Source: Faucicola sp041855445 (GTDB taxonomy: Bacteria; Pseudomonadota; Gammaproteobacteria; Pseudomonadales; Moraxellaceae). From it: DNA of 29,761 nt. The position numbers and the translations under genes were made by a program. Where the stretch lies: the NCBI GenBank assembly GCA_041855445.1, contig JBHAEG010000053.1:1-29761 (forward strand), read 5' to 3'. A model generated the notes under the pieces. That model was not told the DNA's origin. It worked only from the letters and a program-made list of their open reading frames with translations, and searched no databases. Positions within the stretch are counted from its first letter, which is position 1; each line of letters begins with the position of its first letter. Positions 8,819-14,955 of this stretch are shown in pieces.

Positions 8819-9138
8819 TGCGTCCTTTCTTAGTATCTAAGTGAATGTTTTGTGTAGCGAATATAAGACAACAGATTGATTTTAATAGATTTTTTGCTGT
8901 CTTATCATAAAGCTACTGATGAACTTCCAAATGTTACGTTTTAATATTAATCAAAAAACAAGGCGTTTGTCAATCTAAAATGATACAAACACTACCAAAT
9001 TAAACAAAACAAAAGTTTAATACGTCGAGGAGTTTTATTATTGAAAGCATTACGCAACTTGTTTATTCATGATTTAAAATAAACCTAATAAACAAGTTGT
9101 TAATGATTAAAAAAATAAATGATAAAATTGCAGATAAG
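8819..9138. other. Intergenic region with the presumed liu operon promoter and two inverted repeats
   Basis: No credible gene is seen in these 320 bases. They should contain the minus-strand promoter of the operon that starts at 8818. A TATATT-like box lies at about 8859-8864 (minus), but I find no convincing -35 box. ATAAGACA (8863-8870) and TGTCTTAT (8898-8905) form an 8-bp inverted repeat beside that box. Further out, CAACTTGTTTATT (9055-9067) and AATAAACAAGTTG (9087-9099) form a perfect 13-bp inverted repeat. No regulator gene such as the MerR-type LiuR is adjacent. Confidence 0.5.
9055..9099. repeat. 13-bp perfect inverted repeat downstream of the lipoprotein gene
   Basis: The arms CAACTTGTTTATT and its exact reverse complement are separated by 19 bases, giving a 45-bp dyad. 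The spacer contains another AATAAAC, so the heptamer GTTTATT/AATAAAC occurs three times. Neither side has a proper T run, so it is not a standard intrinsic terminator, although the RNA could fold and protect a 3' end. It could also be an operator. Confidence 0.6.
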
Positions 9139-9534
9139 TTATTTTTCAGTAGATAATTTAAGATTTGCTGTAAAATCGCATTGCTTTAAACGTCCAGATT
9201 GTATCACTGCATCACGCTCGCCCAATACGATGGATAAATTATTGCGATTACTACTATTACCCGCTCCAACACCAAAACTAATGGTCGGATAAATACCATG
9301 TCGCCCACCCGTGATACCAATACCAACGCCAGTCGTGCGAATGCCACTACTTGTATGACTACTATTTAAATATTGAGTTTGACGATTATATTCATTGGAT
9401 AATTGTTGGCAATTAAAGTTTTGATATTTATTAGGTGATACATATTGTGCCGATGGCATACTGGCACATCCTAAAATGGTAACAATAGAAAATACCATTG
9501 TTATAGATAATAATTTTTTAGATAGAATGTTCAT
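9139..9534 (-). CDS. Small putative lipoprotein with Gly-rich segment
   Basis: I do not recognise this 131-residue protein. The N terminus is a lipoprotein signal peptide: positive MNILSKK, a hydrophobic stretch, then ILGC with the presumed lipidated Cys C23. The mature part has a Tyr/Asn/Gln-rich segment (about residues 28-60) with a Cys at 42. A Gly/Ile-rich stretch follows (about 68-92: TTGVGIGITGG, then SFGVGAG) that could form a glycine-zipper hairpin, and the tail has another Cys near residue 118. The gene starts 16 bases after the SirB2-like gene and is probably co-transcribed with it. No strong ribosome-binding site precedes the ATG, which fits coupling to the upstream gene. Its role is unknown; the protein is probably attached to the outer membrane. 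Confidence 0.75.
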   Translation of the reverse strand: MNILSKKLLSITMVFSIVTILGCASMPSAQYVSPNKYQNFNCQQLSNEYNRQTQYLNSSHTSSGIRTTGVGIGITGGRHGIYPTISFGVGAGNSSNRNNLSIVLGERDAVIQSGRLKQCDFTANLKLSTEK

Positions 9535-9550
9535 ATGCGTCTACCATCAT

Positions 9551-9913
9551 TTAAAATAAATTCATAGGTTTAATAAATACTAAACTTAGTATACCTAAAT
9601 AGGCAATCATTGCAATAAATACACCAGCTCTTGCCTGATTTTTAGTCACAGTTGGTCGAGTAGCTTTAATGGTAGCAGAAACGGCAACCACTAATAAAAT
9701 AATTTTTGCAATAATCCAATGCGGTATTCCAACTAATTTTATCACTGGTAATAAAACCATCGCCCCCGAAACCACCAATAATGTATAAATCAAGTGACTA
9801 GCAATCATCATATTTCTTGATAATCGTCCAGATTTGCCCATCATGATGGGCATAGCTTGAAAAATAAATATGGCAAATGTAAAAACCGCCATTAGCATAT
9901 GTAAATGTTTCAT
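9551..9913 (-). CDS. SirB2-family integral membrane protein
   Basis: This is a 120-residue protein made almost entirely of four hydrophobic helices (about 6-25, 38-60, 66-84 and 97-115). Its N terminus (MKHLHMLMAV) and the basic loop KSGRLSRNMMIASH are typical of the SirB/SirB2 family. That family was named after a Salmonella invasion regulator, but its molecular role is not established. An AGG sequence 8 bases before the ATG is a modest ribosome-binding site. It precedes the small lipoprotein gene by 16 bases. In other gammaproteobacteria SirB2 genes often sit near prfA or kdsA. Here kdsA is the next gene upstream, about 135 bases away, which agrees with the assignment. Confidence 0.82.
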   Translation of the reverse strand: MKHLHMLMAVFTFAIFIFQAMPIMMGKSGRLSRNMMIASHLIYTLLVVSGAMVLLPVIKLVGIPHWIIAKIILLVVAVSATIKATRPTVTKNQARAGVFIAMIAYLGILSLVFIKPMNLF

Positions 9914-9997
9914 TGGTAAACCTAAAAAGATATTTTATCTATATTCTAATCGTTCATTCAGATGATTTCAAATTATCAAATTGGGATAACACGACCC

Positions 9998-10035
9998 ATT
10001 TCCACCATCACGCCTAACGGCTATGATGGGGAAAT
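9998..10035. repeat. Strong hairpin in the kdsA-sirB2 gap
   Basis: ATTTCC-a-CCATCA-c-GCC, a TAAC loop, then GGC-ta-TGATGG-GGAAAT form a 15-bp interrupted stem. It lies 14 bases after the kdsA stop in kdsA's direction. No T run follows on the minus strand (GGGTCGTG); a short TTT follows on the plus strand. It may stabilise the kdsA mRNA end or weaken read-through into sirB2. Confidence 0.5.
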
Positions 10036-10049
10036 TTTAGTTTATAAAA

Positions 10050-10922
10050 TCAATGCGTATCTAAAACCGCAAAACCTTTTACTAAATCATCAAGCTGTTT
10101 TAATTGCGTTAAAAATGGTTCCAATTGACTTAAACGCAACGCACAAGGTCCGTCACATTTTGCCTGCTCTGGGTCTGGGTGAGCTTCTAAAAATAGTCCT
10201 GCCAGCCCTGTTGCCATGCCAGCCCGTGCCAATGTGGTAATTTGTTCACGGCGACCACCTGCACTATCTGCTCTTGCCCCCGGCTGTTGTAGGCTATGCG
10301 TCACATCAAAAAACACAGGAACATTTAGTTTTTTCATACTGTCAAAACCAAGCATATCCACCACTAAATTATTATAACCAAACATACTACCACGTTCGCA
10401 TAAAATAATTTTATCATTGCCTGCTTCTAGACATTTATTAATAATATGTTGCATTTCATGTGGAGCTAAAAACTGTGCTTTTTTAATATTAATAACTGCC
10501 CCAGTTTTCGCCATCGCTTCAACAAGGTCAGTTTGACGACTTAAAAAAGCAGGTAATTGAATAATATCAGCAACTTGAGCGACAGGTTCAGCTTGATAAG
10601 GTTCATGAACATCAGTAATAATCGGCACGTTCAGTGTCTGTTTAATATCAGCAAGCCATGCTAAACCTTTATCCATACCATGTCCACGAAATGAATATAA
10701 ACTTGAACGATTGGCTTTATCAAAACTGGCTTTAAATACATAACCAATACCCAAACGCTGACAAATATCTTGATAAGTTTCAGCAATTTCAAACGCTAAA
10801 TCTCGGCTTTCTAACACATTCATACCACCAAACAACACAAATGGGCGTTGATTACCAATATGAATATCACCTAATTGAATTTCTACTTGAGCTTGATGCA
10901 ATTTTTCTAAAGGTTGAACCAT
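10050..10922 (-). CDS. kdsA: 3-deoxy-8-phosphooctulonate synthase (KDO-8-P synthase)
   Basis: The enzyme (290 aa) condenses phosphoenolpyruvate with arabinose 5-phosphate to make KDO-8-phosphate, the precursor of the KDO sugar of the lipopolysaccharide inner core. Hallmarks are VLFGGMNVLESR (29-40), KASFDKANRSS (64-74), DVHEPYQ and the DVTHSLQQPG...GGRREQ region. N35 in GGMN lies where metal-dependent KdsA enzymes carry Cys, so this looks like the metal-independent (class I, E. coli-type) form. The gene is separated from pyrG and eno, with which it is often grouped in gammaproteobacteria. A GGAA sequence precedes the ATG. The 84-base gap to the upstream crotonase gene leaves room for its own promoter. 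Confidence 0.96.
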   Translation of the reverse strand: MVQPLEKLHQAQVEIQLGDIHIGNQRPFVLFGGMNVLESRDLAFEIAETYQDICQRLGIGYVFKASFDKANRSSLYSFRGHGMDKGLAWLADIKQTLNVPIITDVHEPYQAEPVAQVADIIQLPAFLSRQTDLVEAMAKTGAVINIKKAQFLAPHEMQHIINKCLEAGNDKIILCERGSMFGYNNLVVDMLGFDSMKKLNVPVFFDVTHSLQQPGARADSAGGRREQITTLARAGMATGLAGLFLEAHPDPEQAKCDGPCALRLSQLEPFLTQLKQLDDLVKGFAVLDTH

Positions 10923-11006
10923 ATTATTTTTTCCAATGAATTAAAATAGTTATCCTATCATATTTTTGCCATCTTGAGAAAAAGCATTTTATATTAAATT
11001 TTTTAT

Positions 11007-11864
11007 TTATCTAAACTGTCTATTTAAAAATTTAATACTATTGTCTTTTGCTTTTTGAATAGCTAAAACTCGATTTTTCGTTAATAACAACTTAATTTGC
11101 CAAAACTTTTCTTGATATAATTGATAATGTGATTGATGATACATTTGATTGATTAAACGTTTTGTTGCAAAAACTGCGTCAGGCGAACGCTCGGCAATTT
11201 CTGCTAATAATTTTTTTGCTTCTGTCATTGGCTCATCTGCAATATTCGTCACAATACCATAATGTAACGCTTGCGTACCATCAAATAAACGAGCAGTCAT
11301 TGTTAATTCTTTTAAAATATCCACCCGCAAAATACCTAAACCACTTTGAGTCAATCCCATATCAGGCACAAGTCCCCATTTTGTTTCCATAATAGAAAAT
11401 TGACAATCAGGGGTAGAAAATCGCATATCCGTTGCCAAAGCTAATTGTAAACCTGCTCCCACACAATGCCCATGTATGACAGCTATCACAGGCACAGCCA
11501 GTTTTCGCCAAGCTAAACAAACTTGTTGAAATTTACTTTGTGTTGGTTTTAGCAATTCCCAAGCGACTTTTGTTAAATTTTTAGTGTTATTTAATTCGCT
11601 TGTATCCATGCCTGTACAAAAGCTTTTTCCCTTACCTGATATAACGACTGCTCGAATATCTGTCCAATGATTTAAAACTTTTGCCAACCAAATCAGTTTA
11701 TCTATCATGTGAAAATTTAAAGCATTACGTTTTTCCTGACGATTTAACCAAACAATCACACTATCAAATTCAGCAATTTCTAGTTGAATTTCTGAAGGAA
11801 GTTGTTGATTTACTTTATGAATACGAGCAGTAAGTGATGTCTGATTTTTTGTGATAGAAAACAT
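11007..11864 (-). CDS. Crotonase-family enzyme (enoyl-CoA hydratase/isomerase-like)
   Basis: This 285-residue crotonase-fold protein has an N-terminal extension of about 30 residues. Fold markers are WLNRQEKRNALN (39-50), the oxyanion-hole segment SFCTGMD (81-87), HGHCVGAGLQLALATD (131-146) and METKWGLVPDMGLTQ (159-173). The acidic residues E160 and D168 align with the Glu/Asp pair of dienoyl-CoA isomerases (ECH1 type). The position of the first hydratase Glu is occupied by Q140. It may therefore be an isomerase rather than a hydratase; the substrate is unknown. The ribosome-binding site AGGAAAAATT precedes the ATG. It is not part of the liu operon and sits between kdsA and the Roadblock terminator. 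Confidence 0.85.
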   Translation of the reverse strand: MFSITKNQTSLTARIHKVNQQLPSEIQLEIAEFDSVIVWLNRQEKRNALNFHMIDKLIWLAKVLNHWTDIRAVVISGKGKSFCTGMDTSELNNTKNLTKVAWELLKPTQSKFQQVCLAWRKLAVPVIAVIHGHCVGAGLQLALATDMRFSTPDCQFSIMETKWGLVPDMGLTQSGLGILRVDILKELTMTARLFDGTQALHYGIVTNIADEPMTEAKKLLAEIAERSPDAVFATKRLINQMYHQSHYQLYQEKFWQIKLLLTKNRVLAIQKAKDNSIKFLNRQFR

Positions 11865-11958
11865 AATTTTTCCTATTTTGATAGTTATTCAACGACTAGT
11901 TTAGAATAAGAAAAATCAATAAACAAGAATAACATTAATTGATGAAATATTTTATACA

Positions 11959-11996
11959 TAAAAAAAACACCCACAGAAGGAGGCGCTGTGGGCGTT
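11959..11996 (-). terminator. Intrinsic terminator of the Roadblock gene
   Basis: Read on the minus strand, ACGCCCACAG (11986-11995) pairs with CTGTGGGTGT (11967-11976) around a 9-base loop. Eight T residues follow (11960-11967). The stem is perfect apart from one G-U pair. It separates the Roadblock gene from the crotonase gene. Confidence 0.93.
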
Positions 11997-12047
11997 GGTA
12001 AACAAAGAGGTAATTGAGGTTCTATTATTATTTTTAATTTATATAAA

Positions 12048-12404
12048 CTATGAAAAATCTAATTCAGTTTCAAATGATTTTAACTCATGGCGAGCCATTG
12101 CCAAGTTTGATTTTTGGCGGTCTAACACCAAGTATAAAAACAAGCTTTCATTACGCACTAATGGACGAATTAAATGATATTGTCGGCTTAGTGTGATTAA
12201 AATATCTTCAATATTATCATTTAAACCTAAGGCATTAGCGACTTTACGTTTGGCTCGAACTACTTCAGTATTACCTGCTGCTGCCAATTCAAGGTCTAAT
12301 CCTGAACCCAATGTTGCTAGACAAAGCCCTGACTCACTATCAACCAATGCGGCCGCTAAAAAACCATCAATGTTATTTAAATTTTCTAATGATAGTCTAG
12401 CCAT
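12048..12404 (-). CDS. Solitary Roadblock/LC7-domain protein
   Basis: The 118 residues are a single Roadblock/LC7 domain, the fold of MglB-type GTPase regulators. The stretches NIDGFLAAALVDSESG (11-26), AAAGNTEVVRAKRKVANALG (41-60) and RQYHLIRPL followed by LYLVLDRQKSNLAMAR (90-105) are typical of a bacterial one-domain family. The partners of such proteins are usually small Ras-like GTPases (MglA). No GTPase is encoded nearby, so the role here is unknown. No signal peptide is present, so it should be cytoplasmic. GAGGTG precedes the ATG. The gene is monocistronic, with a good promoter at 12479-12507 and a strong terminator at 11959-11996. Confidence 0.88.
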   Translation of the reverse strand: MARLSLENLNNIDGFLAAALVDSESGLCLATLGSGLDLELAAAGNTEVVRAKRKVANALGLNDNIEDILITLSRQYHLIRPLVRNESLFLYLVLDRQKSNLAMARHELKSFETELDFS

Positions 12405-12478
12405 AACAACACCTCAGTAAAGTTTTATGATATTATCTGGTAATGTTAATTAAACAATTTAATAAACAATGCACTTAA

Positions 12479-12507
12479 TTTATATTTATTAAAACATTGA
12501 TTATCAA
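12479..12507 (-). promoter_or_regulatory. Sigma70-type promoter of the Roadblock gene with overlapping palindrome
   Basis: On the minus strand a TTGATA box (12502-12507) is followed after exactly 17 bases by TATAAA (12479-12484). Each box matches the consensus in 5 of 6 positions. The -35 box lies inside the odd palindrome CATTGATTATCAATG (12495-12509), which could be an operator. The leader to the ATG at 12404 would be about 70 bases. Confidence 0.65.
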
Positions 12508-12773
12508 TGAATTAAACTTGTTAAGTTGCGTTGCTTTCTGGGCGTATTATGTACAATGCTATCTGTTTAGGCAAGTTTTAACAGATAAACGTTGCAATTT
12601 ATGGGATAAAATTCTTAACGGTTCAAAAAAGCTGATAAGTGGTTGCTAATTCAAGAGTTTTTATAGATAGTTTTTAAAAATTTAAGGTAAAAAAATAATA
12701 ATGTAATATGTTATTTGTTCAGCTTCCTAACATTCGCTTATTTATTTTCATTGTGTTAGTATGTTAAGTTTTT

Positions 12774-12787
12774 ATATCATATGATAT
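12774..12787. promoter_or_regulatory. Perfect 14-bp palindrome upstream of the EIIC gene (candidate operator)
   Basis: ATATCATATGATAT is perfectly self-complementary and lies about 130 bases upstream of the EIIC start. A weak TTGTGT-16-TATATC promoter-like pair (12751-12778) overlaps it. Its function is inferred only from symmetry and position. Confidence 0.4.
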
Positions 12788-12850
12788 GAAATGTTATTTT
12801 TTTATAATTTTCATACAACTTTATTAAATTTTATAAAGATAGTATTCTGT

Positions 12851-12895
12851 AATTTTGTTCTATTTACCTATATATAAAATTTTTAGAACAAAATT
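12851..12895 (+). promoter_or_regulatory. 12-bp inverted repeat spanning the presumed EIIC promoter or leader
   Basis: AATTTTGTTCTA (12851-12862) and its exact reverse complement TAGAACAAAATT (12884-12895) flank a 21-base AT-rich spacer containing TATATATAAAAT. The centres of the arms are 33 bases apart, about three helical turns. The second arm ends 19 bases before the EIIC ATG and just before its ribosome-binding site. It could be a paired operator around a -10 box, or a leader hairpin. Confidence 0.5.
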
Positions 12896-12914
12896 TGATT
12901 TAAAGGTTATTGTT

Positions 12915-13991
12915 ATGGAAAACAATGCTTCTTTTTTCAAGCAAGTTTCACAAAAATATCTGATTGATGCGTTTACAGGCATGGCTCAAGGGCTATTTGT
13001 TACATTAATTGCAGGGTTAATTATTTCTCAAATTGGTACTTGGTTTGATATTCCAATGTTAGTGAATATTGGTAAGCTTGCAGGTATGTTAATGGGAGCT
13101 GGCATTGGTGCTGGTATTGCATATTTTTTAAAAGCACCAACTTTAGTTGTTTTAAGTAGTTTGGTGGTAGGTATGATGGGAGCTCATTCTGGTGTATTGA
13201 TGTCTGGAATGATTTTAACTTCTGCTGATATGCCTTTGACGTTTAAGGCATTACCTGGTAATCCAATCGCCAGTTATCTAACAACAGTGATTGCATATGC
13301 TGTTGCAATTCGGCTCAGTGGCAAAACAAAGTTAGATATTTTGTTAATTCCATTAGTAATGTTTTTGGTAGCGTTAGCAGTCTGTGCATGGCTTTGCCCA
13401 CCTGTCGTGACGATGGTTGATTGGATTGGCAGTGCAATTAAACAAGCAACCGAGTTACAGCCATTTTTAATGGGATTGATTGTATCAGTGGTGGTTGGAT
13501 TGTTACTGACGATGCCGACTAGTAGTGCTGCCATTTGTATTGCCATTGGTTTAAATGGTTTGGCTGGCGGTGCAGCGGTTGTTGGCTGTGCTGCTCATAT
13601 GATTGGTTTTGCAGTGGCAAGTTTTCGAGATAATGGTATTAGTGGTTTAGTGTCTCAAGGGCTTGGTACAAGTATGTTACAAATCCCAAATGTATTTAAA
13701 AAACCAATTATTTTATTACCTGCGGTGATAGCTTCAGCAGTCGTTGGACCGTTAGCAACTGTAGTTTTTGAGTTACATTGTTCAGCAAGCGGGGCTGGCA
13801 TGGGTACATCTGGTTTAGTTGGTGTATTTGGTGTCATTGAAGCAAGTTCGACAGTCATGCCTGCCTTTAATATGTGGGTTGCTATTGCTATATTGATGTT
13901 TATTTTACCTGCAATAATTGCATGGGTGGTGAGTTTTTGGCTGTATAAAACAGGAAAAATTCAATTAGGTGATATGAAAATAGCTGGTTAA
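12915..13991 (+). CDS. PTS EIIC-like (PfoR/PTS_EIIC_2-type) membrane protein
   Basis: The protein is a polytopic membrane protein of 358 residues with about nine or ten hydrophobic segments. Family-like elements are the N-terminal FTGMAQGLFVTLIAGLI (20-36), ALPGNPIASYL (112-122), TMPTSSAAICIAIGLNG (199-215) and ASFRDNGISGL (235-245). I recognise it as the PTS_EIIC_2/PfoR type, which resembles a sugar-transport EIIC domain. No EIIA, EIIB, HPr or EI gene lies nearby, so phosphotransfer-coupled transport is unproven; it may be a plain transporter or sensor. I chose the ATG at 12915, which has AAAGG 8 bases upstream. An upstream in-frame ATG at 12855 would add 20 residues, has no ribosome-binding site and lies inside the inverted repeat. 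It converges on dsbA. Confidence 0.78.
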   Translation: MENNASFFKQVSQKYLIDAFTGMAQGLFVTLIAGLIISQIGTWFDIPMLVNIGKLAGMLMGAGIGAGIAYFLKAPTLVVLSSLVVGMMGAHSGVLMSGMILTSADMPLTFKALPGNPIASYLTTVIAYAVAIRLSGKTKLDILLIPLVMFLVALAVCAWLCPPVVTMVDWIGSAIKQATELQPFLMGLIVSVVVGLLLTMPTSSAAICIAIGLNGLAGGAAVVGCAAHMIGFAVASFRDNGISGLVSQGLGTSMLQIPNVFKKPIILLPAVIASAVVGPLATVVFELHCSASGAGMGTSGLVGVFGVIEASSTVMPAFNMWVAIAILMFILPAIIAWVVSFWLYKTGKIQLGDMKIAG

Positions 13992-14004
13992 AAATTTATT
14001 TTGT

Positions 14005-14041
14005 ATATAGTACAGATAATCAATGTTTATCTGTACTATAT
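14005..14041. terminator. Bidirectional hairpin between the EIIC gene and dsbA
   Basis: ATATAGTACAGATAA (14005-14019) and its exact reverse complement (14027-14041) form a perfect 15-bp stem with a 7-base loop. It lies in the 66-base gap between two converging genes. T runs are poor on both sides. Position and stem strength still make a shared terminator the best reading. Confidence 0.7.
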
Positions 14042-14057
14042 GTTGTGTTTAGAATAG

Positions 14058-14681
14058 TTACTTTCCTGCACGCTCGGCACGAGCTTTTTTCACTAAAAAG
14101 TCAATCACTTGTGGAACTTTGCCATCTTCACCAGATACGACATATTTGCCATCAATCACCACAGCTGGCACACCTGTTAGTTGATAGTTTTGAGCGGCTG
14201 CTTGAGAGCGAGCAATGCGAGTATTAACTGCAAATGAGTTATACATTTCATTAAATTTATTTAAATCAATGCCTTGCGATGCGTACCATTTACCTAAAGA
14301 TGCTTGGTCAAATAGTTTTTGACGGTCTTTTTGAATGGCATCAAATAATGGCTGATGAGTTTTTTCTTGATAACCCATTAGCTGAGCTGCATAAAAGCCA
14401 CGAGCGTTTTGTTCCCAAACAGGATTTAATGCAGCAGGGGTCTGCATAAATACAACATCGGCTGGTTTTGTGGCTTTCCATTTTTGTAAATGTGGTTCTA
14501 AATTATAACAATGACCACAACCATACCAAAAAAACTCACGCACAATAATTTTATTGCCTTCAATTTTTTCAGGATTTTCTATGACTCGATAGTCTTTACC
14601 AGCGACAAATTCATTTGCCATACTTGACATACTGGTTAATCCAACTGCTAACGCTAATGCACTAATCACAAATTTTTTCAT
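14058..14681 (-). CDS. dsbA: Thiol:disulfide interchange protein DsbA
   Basis: This is a periplasmic oxidase that introduces disulfide bonds into exported proteins. The precursor of 207 residues begins with a Sec signal peptide (about 1-22, cleavage near SSMA-NE). The thioredoxin active site is FFWYGCGHCYNLEP, with C55 and C58. The cis-Pro loop reads TGVPAVVIDG. The CxxC dipeptide is Gly-His rather than the Pro-His of E. coli DsbA. CGHC is the motif of eukaryotic protein disulfide isomerase. AGAGGC precedes the ATG. The gene is transcribed away from ubiG, with a 274-base divergent intergenic region between them. No dsbB is seen in the window. Confidence 0.94.
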   Translation of the reverse strand: MKKFVISALALAVGLTSMSSMANEFVAGKDYRVIENPEKIEGNKIIVREFFWYGCGHCYNLEPHLQKWKATKPADVVFMQTPAALNPVWEQNARGFYAAQLMGYQEKTHQPLFDAIQKDRQKLFDQASLGKWYASQGIDLNKFNEMYNSFAVNTRIARSQAAAQNYQLTGVPAVVIDGKYVVSGEDGKVPQVIDFLVKKARAERAGK

Positions 14682-14911
14682 AATAGCCTCTGATTTAATG
14701 ATGTTAATAATTTTATTGCTATCGTAACATTAAATTTTAAAAAAGCGTATTCTTATTTGATAATTGGTTAAAAAAATCTACAAGATAGTAAAATTTAGGA
14801 AAATTTCATTATTGAGTAATTTTTCTTCAATTAGCTAATCATTGAAAGGCATATATTTTTTGATAAAAGCACTTGTGTGCAGATAACGCTAAATTAAAAT
14901 CAATGTAAATC

Positions 14912-14920
14912 TGTTACAAT
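14912..14920 (+). promoter_or_regulatory. Extended -10 promoter of ubiG
   Basis: TGTTACAAT is an extended -10 element (TGn plus TACAAT, 5 of 6 matches). It would start transcription near 14927, about 29 bases before the ATG at 14956. That argues against the in-frame TTG at 14926 being the start codon. No good -35 box is seen at the usual distance. Confidence 0.55.
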
Positions 14921-14955
14921 ACCCATTGAGAAGTACTGACTGGAAAAAATTTGCC

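Larger units (their letters stand above)
12405..12914. other. 510-base divergent intergenic region between the Roadblock and EIIC genes
   Basis: No gene is supported here. From left to right it holds the Roadblock promoter and overlapping palindrome (12479-12509), an inverted repeat TATCTGTT/AACAGATA (12560-12567 and 12580-12587), and a 14-bp palindrome (12774-12787). A 45-bp dyad (12851-12895) follows just upstream of the EIIC start. The unusual length and the number of dyads suggest regulated divergent expression or an unrecognised small RNA in 12560-12720. Confidence 0.5.

Noticed and set aside
9962..10240. 92-codon plus-strand ORF over the kdsA 3' end
   Set aside because: It lies mostly antisense to kdsA, has no good ribosome-binding site and no recognisable protein pattern.
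12708..12767. 19-residue hydrophobic ORF in the long divergent gap
   Set aside because: It is very short, and the only AAGG-like sequence is too far upstream. Hydrophobicity is common for random AT-rich frames.
12855..12914. Upstream ATG adding 20 residues to the EIIC protein
   Set aside because: It has no ribosome-binding site and lies inside a 12-bp inverted repeat; the ATG at 12915 has AAAGG at good spacing.
14926..14955. Upstream TTG start for UbiG
   Set aside because: It coincides with the transcription start predicted from the extended -10 box and adds residues that do not look like UbiG.
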